Positions 55,338-64,000 of a DNA stretch of 64,000 nucleotides are shown piece by piece. The DNA comes from Isoetes taiwanensis (taxonomy: Eukaryota; Streptophyta; Lycopodiopsida; Isoetales; Isoetaceae). The stretch is taken from the NCBI GenBank assembly GCA_021234155.1, contig JAJEKV010000018.1:18823423-18887422 (forward strand), given 5' to 3'. Position 1 is the stretch's first letter, and every line of letters begins with the position of its first letter. The notes beneath the pieces are model-generated. The model was not told the DNA's origin. It worked only from the letters and a program-made list of their open reading frames with translations, and searched no databases. The translations under genes and the position numbers were made by a program.

Positions 55338-58300
55338 AAAATGATGTCGCCCCATAACCCGTGGGTTCCCGTGGACGAAAAATTTTATCTTATCTTATCT
55401 ATTATATTTGACTATGTGTTTAATTAGCTTTTCCCTTTATGATTATCTTTAATGTTTCCACACTCACACTCGATCCATAGTTTACACTTATAATGAATCG
55501 ATAGCAGTATGCCCCTCGATATGAGGGTTAAAGACCCCTAGAAAGTGAGACTACATTGTTGATTTTAAATGTTGGTTTAATTTCAAATAAAGTTCCTAGG
55601 TGTAAAATTCCAATTGCTATATTGTTGGCTTTAATAAACTATGGGTAAAAAGGCTTTGTATATAATAATGCTACAAAATAGAATAATAGATGATTCCTTA
55701 GGTTAATTGGCCAACGGAATTTCGAGGCTTAGCTAATACTAAAACGAGCTTTTACCTCACATGAGCACACATATTAATTCCTTAGTTATATCTAATGCTT
55801 ATTAGATATCTAGACATTCAGATATTGACACATTTGCACGAATTAAGCATAGAAAGCATGCCCGGTGGTTCTTGAGGCTATTATATAATGGTGGTTAAGC
55901 AGGTCCCGGCTCTTACTTGAAGTAGAAGTCTTTGAATAATGGAAATAAGGAGGTGGTAAGGTATCCTTATGTTGATGGATATCGGAGAAAAAATGATATG
56001 ACGATGGTTATTATGCGATTGAAACAGGTGGACCTAATAATTACGAGGATGAATTTACCATGCGGCATATATGTTGCCATTCAACGAGAAGGAGACCGGA
56101 TATAGCACCATATATCCGATGGAGAAGTGGCTTATGATTATCTACCGTGAGACCCATTAAAGAGGTACTATAGTAAGGTGGAAAACCTGGATTATAAATA
56201 CCCATTTCATGAAAGGAGATCACTTTAGAAGTGTAGGTTTCGACAATGGTGGTGAAGGTATAGAATGTCGAGCTACTTGAGTTGAGGTATGATTCGCGAA
56301 TCCGGTAGAGAATAATGTCGATGAGGATGTTGATCCATATATGGATTATAAAATTACACATATATTGTGTTTGGTAAAGAGATTGAGGTTCCCGAGGCGA
56401 AATAAAGACTTAAAAATTATAGACGACTAAAGAAGACCACCTAGGCCTGGGAGCATCGAGATCTTTTGATAACAGACGGAGAATAGTGTGGAACGTAGTT
56501 TCCACATAAGGTCAAGAGAAGGCGACAATTGGTAGGAATAGGCAACCATCTAAAAAAAGCTGCAAGGTATGTTGGATCTTTGGTGAAGGCAGACTATGAA
56601 GGAAAGTTGACCTTCAACTAATGATACATTAGGAAGGTAGTAAATGTAATGTACCACGACAAGTGGGGAGATAAGAGGTGCTTGAAAGTTGTTGTAAACA
56701 ACGTTTCAAATATAGAGAGTTTGGAATGACACGTTGAATGTACCAAAAGTCCGGAGTATGAACAAGGTAGGCGCCAATGAACATCTCACCAAGGAGGATG
56801 TATTCGGGACTTGTATATTGTGTGTATTCCGAGGAGTAACTTTCCGTTGGTATATATTGTACTGGGACCATTTAATAGTAAAACATAACTAAAAGAAGAT
56901 AGGATATATACTAGAACTTTTAGGTCACATTCCATATGAATACCGGAAGTAATGAAGATAAAGAGTGATGAAACATGTCCACAAGGAACTTAGGTTGGCA
57001 TTTGGCATTTGGGAAGTTATGGACCGAGCTTGAGGACGAAGGCAAAGGCGGGGTTAGTGGTGTTAAAACCACAACATGTGTATGGTACTAGATAACCAAG
57101 TTGGGGAATTAAGTTGGCGCAAGTCACGAATATAGCTAGTTGCCTATGTCAACAAGTTACATAGGAGTCTAGACTTAGGGTTGGTGCACACGTGTTACTA
57201 TATCATATAATAACAACGTGAGCGGTCTTGGATGTAGAAGGATTTAGTAGTATCAAATACTATAGTGGTGATCATATCGAGGGATGTCAATTGTGATATT
57301 GGATGTATATCATATTAAAAGATAGTAGAATATTAGGTATAAAGGCTGAGGGAAATATTACTTGACAAGGTTTAAAAAGAATGAGCCGTAATGATATGCT
57401 TATATACGTAAGATATTGGGGTAGGTATGCTTTATCGGAGATAAGCATTCAAGTTATCCCAATGGTTGAGTTGACTATCTTAGATAATGGTACTAAGGAA
57501 GATGAGAAAAAGTTTAAATCAGTGAGAATAGCTAGAGTAAGTCTAGCATATACGGTGATGTTACATTCAAAAACATCCCGAGGATGGGTTGGAAGCGGTG
57601 TTGGAATAAACGATAATGAGAGCTTAGCCACTCGAAGGTTCTAGATACCAATGAATTACTTAATTATTATTGTGAGCATTTATTTGGTTTCGGAATGAAA
57701 AGATGTATAAAAAATATTCGCGTCCTCGATGGAAGAAAGAAGGAATGCGATGAATTTGGCGATTATACTTTTAGGGGTAACTGAGAAGAGGGAATATACA
57801 TAGGAACTCTAAGTCCCCAAAAAAAAATCAAGGCGAGGTGTATAGATTACAAGGAGTGAGATTATATATACCAGTAGTCCATATATATCTAAGAGTTACC
57901 CACTGAGGGAACAAATTATAGGTACTTGAGGTAGAAGGTGGAGGATCCGTTGCCTGAGGCATAGACCCGTTAGAGATTATGAGTTTGAAACGCTTAAGAG
58001 GGTAAGGAATTGATAACCATATGGTTACTAACAAAGATTGAAACATTGGGTTTTCCTATTAGAAGACCAGGAGGTTTTAGTGCTTCGACTTCATTATGAG
58101 AAAGCCAAAGACGACAACATTTGAAGCTGATCAAAGGCTGAAGTCCACATGATAACTTACGAAAAATAGGTTAATTGTAACTAAGCATGGGTAATATGGA
58201 GGACAAAGGATCCTTGGTGAAAGAAGCCTTTAGAAAAGCTCTGCACGTGAGGTACTAGCCTTTGAAATTATGGCATAATCCCGTGGGGGAAACCATAGGT

Positions 58301-60700
58301 TATGTACGGGGTTAAAGTACCATCAGGCACTAAAGGAATGGTTGAAATAAGTAGAGACCCTATCAAATTATAGGCAGCATATACAAGTCCAACATAAAGG
58401 CGGCCCCTGTCCATCTGGGAAATAGGTGGCGAAGCCACATCATAAAGGTACATAGGCAATGGGTTTGTTTGAAAGAACTACCACGGCTATAGTTTAGCTA
58501 AGTTAGAGTAGAGCTCTAGCATTGTGGGATGTGGAGATATGTTTATTATGTACATACCATGTACACATACGATAATAATCTGGGTGGCGACACAAGGAGA
58601 GAAAGACGAGCGTATCCTAAAGTTACTGATGAAGGGTCTGGAGATACGTTCGAAATGTGCAAAGGACCGTCAATCCGTTGCATGCTAGGGTATGATGTGG
58701 TAGTTGGCACTTGAAATAAATGTCAACGGCCAATAGAATAAAGCTTAAGGTAGTGGGGTTGAGTAGTACAATAGTACAATTCCAGGATAAGTAGCGTAAT
58801 AGCGTTACCCGCTAAATGTTCGAATGTGTCTTGCAGACACCTAAGACTAGTTTCCCATATGATCCATACCGGATCAAAGCGGAGGTGATGGGTTACATGG
58901 GGGTGCAAGTTAACATGCACGGAGTTTCGAACATTGATACAAGCGGGTTATATTAAAACGTAGGTAATTGTAGAAAGGTTCACAAAATACAAGGCAAGCA
59001 CCTTGATGACTCTGTAGCTTGCCAAAGGCTCAACCACTCTTAGGCCATGACTATATTTAAATGAGATGCTAAGTTATTTGGAATGCGAGTTTCAACGTTA
59101 TAGCATCATGACAGAAATGTAATGACTAACATTTCCAGGATGTAGGACAATGTTGAATCATAACCCCCAATGATAGGTGGGCTGGACAAATGTATGAGCA
59201 TTATGCTACAAGGCGGTTCCGGATATGTAAAGGAGAATTGGATTGGTGACTCCTACCTGAATAAAGGTCACAACAAAAAGGGTGAAGGGTGTACTGTTTG
59301 TGTATGAAGGATAAGAATACTGAAAAATCGAGAAGAAGGAGGAATAAAAAGGACCCTTATTAAATGATATCTAGCGACTTTGGATGGAAGGTTATTACCT
59401 AACATGAAGGGGTGGTCATTGCTAATATATAAAGGTAGATCGGCGGCTTGAAAGGCAAGAACTGAAAAAATTCCTTAAAGATTTGGTGCATGGCTTAGGG
59501 AAGAAGACTTCCATGTCCTAAGACAAGATGGTGTGAATTGAATTCACCAAGGAAATTTTTTAAATAGATAGATAGGTACATAGTATTTATATGTCATGCC
59601 ACATTGGCGGCCCATGAGGACATATGACGGACCCCGCAGACTTGAACACAAGATCTCCGGAACAGGAGGCCCATCTTGAGGGGTCTTTTGGTGTGAACCG
59701 TCCTTGGGGGGGTCACATAACCCTTGGAATATGTAAGTTCATTTGTGGAACTTAACGCCCATTTGGGCACTAAAGGAATGGTTGGAAATACTTTGCCCCA
59801 ACCATATCTAGATACCCTAGAAGGAGGTGACTAATCAACAATGGTTGATGCCACTTGACCCTTACGATTGGAAGAAACCCCAAAAGAGGGTAGTTGCTAT
59901 CAATCCGCGAATGCGTGGCCTTGAATAATTAATCATGCCCATATAGGCGTGGAGGTTTGGCAAAATAATACCAGAGTTTGTACCGGGATTAATTTAGAAT
60001 AAAATACATTGTTGTGGGGTTCTAAAACAAGCACTTACTACGTTACGTACATATGTATCGCGATCCGGGGAAGTGGTCCACAAGAAGAACACGACCATTG
60101 AAGAAGTAGTATTGAAGGGTGGTAGGATCAAAGGAATCCAAACCCATGGTCTAGTTGGTTGGGCTAAGAAAGATCCTTTCTCTAGGAAATAAAACGAAGT
60201 CAAAAGGCGAGACACTAGAGGAAAACAACGTTAATTGTAATTATGTCTATAAGATATTTTTAGCCCTTAATATATATAACGTTGAATAAGGTCTAGTATA
60301 AAGCATATGGATGTAGGATTGAATCATGGCAAGGTCAAGAAATTTTGTTAATAAGGCATTTACCAAAGGAAAATATTTTAAAGCTATAGGTCTAGGGAAC
60401 GCCGATAATCGACACTATTATCACGTTTTCAAAGAATATCCTGTGAATAGTGGATTAAATCCAACTTGAAGTTTTCTATCTTACCCCGAGGAATTTCCTC
60501 CATCGCCAACAAGTGGAACGATGTTTCCATATGGTTGGAGACATTCCGTGAATGATGATAATAACTCCTAAGTGATTTCTAGCTCACCAGCGGCTGTACA
60601 AGTCCCGTGAGTTGTTGCCACCACAGCATTGGTTTAGAGAAGAGTGATGGTAGACAGGAGTCTTCTAGAAACCAGGATCAATAGTTAAGTATAAACATCA
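55338..60700. other. Element interior, no domain readable
   Basis: A/G-rich on the plus strand, with only short frames (for example minus 56,041-56,361 and plus 57,381-57,644). I found no RT (YxDD), integrase or protease motif. GCACTAAAGGAATGGTTG occurs twice (58,328 and 59,767), so parts may be internally repeated. Confidence 0.4.
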
Positions 60701-60707
60701 TTGTTAA

Positions 60708-60800
60708 GCAGACCAGATGGTTTACTGTGTTGGTAAAGGTCGGCTGTGCTGGGAGGTCAAGGGTTCAAGTCTCTAGTACACTTTATATAAAGCAGCTGCA
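60708..60800 (+). mobile_element. tRNA-like (SINE-type) sequence 1
   Basis: A tRNA-like 5' half: a D-arm-like stem TTTAC...GTAAA (60,721-60,737), an anticodon-arm-like GGTCGG...GGAGGTC, and a B-box-like GGGTTCAAGTC at 60,761-60,771. There is no acceptor stem, so it is not a tRNA gene. It looks like a tRNA-derived SINE head or a decayed tRNA. Confidence 0.5.
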
Positions 60801-60857
60801 TAAAGAAACAAAGTATCACAGATGTAAGAAATATGTGAAATGTATATATTACGCCTG

Positions 60858-60945
60858 GGCAGAGCTTATGTGATGTGGTAAGCACCTAGGCTTGAGTTGA
60901 GAGGCTCGCGGGTTCAAATCTCGGTCAAGGTCAAAAAATATGTAT
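60858..60945 (+). mobile_element. tRNA-like (SINE-type) sequence 2
   Basis: The same layout as its neighbour 140 bp upstream: D-arm-like GCTTATGTGATGTGGTAAGC (60,864-60,883) and B-box-like GGGTTCAAATC at 60,910-60,920. A short A-rich tail (TCAAAAAATA) follows, as in plant SINEs. Two such units in tandem are unusual for intact SINEs. Confidence 0.5.
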
Positions 60946-61300
60946 ATAAAAAATACTATAATTTTACATTATGGAACATTGCTTTATACGTCGGGCGCCA
61001 ACAAGATATATCGCTTTCAGAAGTCGAGAAAGCAAGCGTTTCCAGTTGACTTTCAGTTCCTCCTTGACTCCTTTTTTCCATCAAGCACGACCCTCCTAGG
61101 GTATTTGGGTCATTAGAACCACTTTCTCATCCGAATCCATCACAAAAGTTATGGTCCTCCAGCTGTCTCTAAAACCTCTTTAAAACTTAGAATTCATTAC
61201 ATCAACCTAGTACAAAACTAAAACATCAAAGAGAGCTAAATCCCTTCACACCAAATTTTAAGCTCCCACCTAACTACCGGGAACTAACGAGTTAAAGATT

Positions 61301-62844
61301 TGTCAAGGCTATGATTCCGGCCAACCAATATACGGCACCGACGATACATACGGACTCTTCTCCCATGGCAACCAACTCACCACGAAAGGTGGCTCCTCCT
61401 CGCCTAACTCTCAGCTACCTATAGAAAGATGCTCGAGGAAGGACACAGAGGGGTCATTCGCCCACGCTCACAATGGGGCTCCTATGTCATGGAAGTTGAA
61501 TACAAGGTTGGGGCACAATGTTATAATCATATCATAAAAATACCACCACTAAGGGTGGCACATCCATCCAAGTGGACAACAACAAAGAAGATGCATTTAA
61601 TAATTAGGAAAACACCCAAATCCCCCGTAGCTACTCCCGCCTGTGACTCCCGTGAGGATCGATCGACTTGGCCAGTCCCAAGAGATCATGAGACCTAACT
61701 TGACAGGCATTGGCTGGCACAGAACATCTGGCCAGGGTTGTCCACTCCATCCGCCCCTCCTGCACACTTTGCAGATGAGTCCAATCATGATATGGCATCA
61801 CTATAGCCTCCGAGATCGCACCAAGGTATCACCCTCGAGTCACTTTAGGGTTCACAAGCCCTGGCCCGATGAGGCAGGCCGGGTGGGAAGCGTCCTCCAG
61901 ATCACAGCGGGTTCCATGGGTGAGCTAGAGAATACGCCGCATCAGCGCACCCCGCATCCGCACTCAATTTACTCAGCAATTCTAAATTCACCAGCATAGG
62001 CACCCCATACTGTCACACCTCCGCACCCACATGGGCGTCGACCCATACCCGGCCCTACGTGACCGGGCCATCGTGCCTAGCCCACCTAGGAGTACTGTGA
62101 GCCTTTATGTTCGTGTGTGTGGCAAGACCCCACCCCACTCCACCACCTGGCCCCTTATCCTCAAAAGTAAGCAATTCCATAGTATCCACGACTCGTGGTC
62201 TCTTGTATGGGAAATATGGTGGATCTACCTAGGAGCATACTAATAAACAGTGGCTCGAGGTTCCCCACTTCCAATTCTGTATTTCAAGAGTAATACTATG
62301 CAAAGAACTATCAATCCATTATTTAAGAGCAAGTACGTAATCGAGATAAAGGGAGAACTCACCTTGCAATCAAGGGTTAATATTCCTACAGAAGCTATAG
62401 AGAAGTCGAGAAACAAGAAATACACACAAGTGCTCCAACAGAAGGCCACCCCATGACAACATACACAGCTAAGCTACAGACCAACTGGCCGAATCATTTG
62501 GGATGGCTCCATCTCGACGGTCAAGGGTGCCCGGGCCGTCAGCCCTCCCCCATCTCCAATTGCTCTAATTCAATTGGGTACAAAAGCCCAATTTGGGTGT
62601 CCAAAATGGAAACTCCCCGGGCTGCCCAATCGACGGGGCTGTGGCATGTCACTAATTAACTAATTTGGTATTTTAGTCCTTTTACAGGATAAGCCCAATT
62701 GGAATTAGGGTTTCATGGTTTCACCGGCACTTAACACACATGAAGAACTAGCTTATGAATAATTAATGTAATAATTAATGTACACTATTCATAGCACGGT
62801 CATGTATTTATATACTTAAATATGCAAATATGTGGAACGCTACA
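61301..62844 (-). repeat. 5' LTR of the minus-strand element (1,544 bp)
   Basis: Aligns along its length with the 51,492 solo LTR, from TGTCAAGGCT (TGTGACGCTC in the solo copy) to GAACGCTACA. It carries many more small deletions than the other copies. Its outer flank, AGAGTCAATACC, is the same as that of the solo LTR. Confidence 0.8.
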
Positions 62845-64000
62845 AGAGTCAATACCCGAGAAAGCTAATAAAAGGATTGTTTGTATATTGTCTCAATGGT
62901 TTCTACATGTCTGTTACTCATGTAGAAAAAAAGGGACAATTAATAACTTTTGCTTATTAAACACGGTTTGTATGGTTGTTTTCTTCGTAACTAAAAGCTG
63001 TGGTTGTAGTGAACAAATTATATGGCTTTGAGGCGTTGGATGAGTGACCAGTTATCTTTGGCTCCATACATCTAGGCTATAATGTAGATATGACTTAATG
63101 TGTTTTTGTCATGTTGCTCACAAATTTGGTGAATTAAGTTGTATGGTTATATGACAATTTTAATAACTCAAAATGTACTGTGTGATTCGTGATGTCAACC
63201 AGATTTAAGCTAAACTGCTTGAAGTGTTTAAAGGTGAGCACAAAGCCCAGATTTAAAGAAGGAATCAAACTGCTTTTGGAGTTTGAGAATCTTTTTGGGG
63301 CTTGACGGATGGCGTGACATTTGCCATGGCCATTTCCTCGTGATCTCCCACAGGATCTGGCATCAGCAGGGCTAATCCAGGAGGTGGTCCAAACCAAGTG
63401 CAAGTGCAAGCCTCCAATGGCAAGTGCTCAGGTGGGTCTGCTGTCATGGAAGGGCCTTCAATTCAAACCATGCCACTAAAATAATGGAGGCCTGCCCACA
63501 CATGAGCAAGGTGTAGAACTGCCAGTTAAAATTGAGAGGTAAACAACCAAAAGAGAGATATATGATTAAAACATTTTGAAATCAAGAGTTCATCCCGCAT
63601 AGATGGGTTTTTTGGAAAAAACAATGAAGTATTGCTGTTTGAAAAGACAATATAAGTTCGAAGCTATGGAGAAGTTTTGGAAGTAACTTAAAGTTGCAAA
63701 GATCTATTGTGAATGTATCAAAATCAAATTCTATGCACAACAAGTCAGCTTTCTCATAATTCTCATTTGGCTACACACTAGAAAATGTGGCTACTAGGCA
63801 AAGAGCATGTTTAAAAATGATTCAAACAGAGTTTGAACAAACTCAAGGGCTTTGATGATGAAGATCAACTCACCAAGTACTATATAGTGGAAAAGTTAAG
63901 TGTAGTATCGTAATCCAAAGAAAGATAAATAGGCCATGTTTTAAAATGTAATAGGTATACTAAAAGAAAATTGCAAGCACTTGAAGGCAAGATATCTGTG
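62845..64000 (+). pseudogene. Second copy of copia LTR end and gag, window-truncated
   Basis: Repeats 53,085-54,300: AGAGTCAATACCC, GGATGAGTGACC, GATGTCAACCAGATT, TTTGAGTTTGAGAATCTTT, TTTTGAAATCAAGAGTTCAT and a knuckle region near 63,935 with a better-placed last cysteine codon. It is riddled with 1-5-base indels relative to the first copy, so no frame exceeds a few dozen codons. The sequence runs off the window end. Confidence 0.8.

Larger units (their letters stand above)
54385..62844 (-). mobile_element. Minus-strand LTR retrotransposon, decayed, with two related LTRs
   Basis: Two relatives of the 51,492 solo LTR bound a 6-kb interior: 54,385-55,324 (truncated) and 61,301-62,844. The minus-strand polypurine tract AAGGTGGAGAATG borders the first, so it is the 3' LTR, and the second is the 5' LTR. 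AGAGT flanks the outer side of the 5' LTR (62,845-62,849). No pol domain could be read in the interior on either strand, so the element is either extremely decayed or a large non-autonomous form. Ty3/gypsy membership is suggested by the LTR and purine-tract style only. Confidence 0.6.

Overview
This is a repeat-dominated nuclear DNA window from a land plant, most likely a seed plant with a large genome. The evidence is plant-type TE lineages (CACTA/TNP2, hAT, Helitron, LINE, Ty1/copia, and a Tat-like Ty3/gypsy element with two RNase H domains), CCCTAAA telomere-type motifs, GT-AG introns, and broken exons with clear plant relatives (a CHR28-type SNF2 helicase and an ABCB transporter). I cannot name the species. 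I found no intact host gene and no bacterial, viral or organellar block. Almost every coding stretch carries stops or frameshifts. Layout: 0-4.4 kb is a decayed CACTA transposase on the minus strand followed by two families of short GC-rich repeats. 4.9-8.5 kb holds a 180-bp direct repeat, an unidentified minus-strand remnant, two adjoining exons of a SNF2 helicase pseudogene, and a 30-bp satellite running into CG-rich repeats. 8.8-10.9 kb is a LINE ORF2 split by a 1.45-kb hAT-like insertion carrying a degenerate BED finger. 11-17.4 kb is AT-rich and bounded by two Helitron-type 3' termini. The second terminus abuts an unrecognised basic open frame at 17.4-17.9 kb. 18-22 kb is a set of tandem minisatellites. 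23-27 kb contains a minus-strand FCP1/NIF-type phosphatase pseudogene, tandem hairpins and CACCACATGTGGTG-type repeats. 28-29 kb is a GC-rich island with minus-strand open frames. 30.2 kb has a reverse-oriented Helitron terminus. 33.4-35.3 kb is a broken copia pol. It is fused at about 35.29 kb to a Ty3/gypsy element (35.3-39.2 kb) whose domain order is gag knuckle - protease - archaeal-type RNase H - RT - decayed RNase H - integrase, with the integrase catalytic core deleted. 39.9-40.4 kb is a hairpin element with 111-bp inverted arms that appear identical, and partial relatives lie at 32 and 45 kb. 42.18-42.82 kb is a 637-bp element with long TIRs. 43.4-44.2 kb is an ABCB transporter pseudogene. 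48.58 kb is a 213-bp (TCTA)n microsatellite. 51.5-64 kb is a nested LTR region: a 1,593-bp solo LTR with an AGAGT target duplication sits in a copia element, and a larger minus-strand relative (LTR - 6 kb internal - LTR, 54.4-62.8 kb) is followed by a second, error-rich copy of the same copia LTR and gag. How the parts relate: no operon or pathway is present. The window is a stratified insertion record, with elements nested inside each other and host exon fragments caught between them. The most unusual items are the gypsy domain order, the duplicated solo-LTR/copia block, the hairpin element family, and the unrecognised frames at 17.4 and 41.2 kb.
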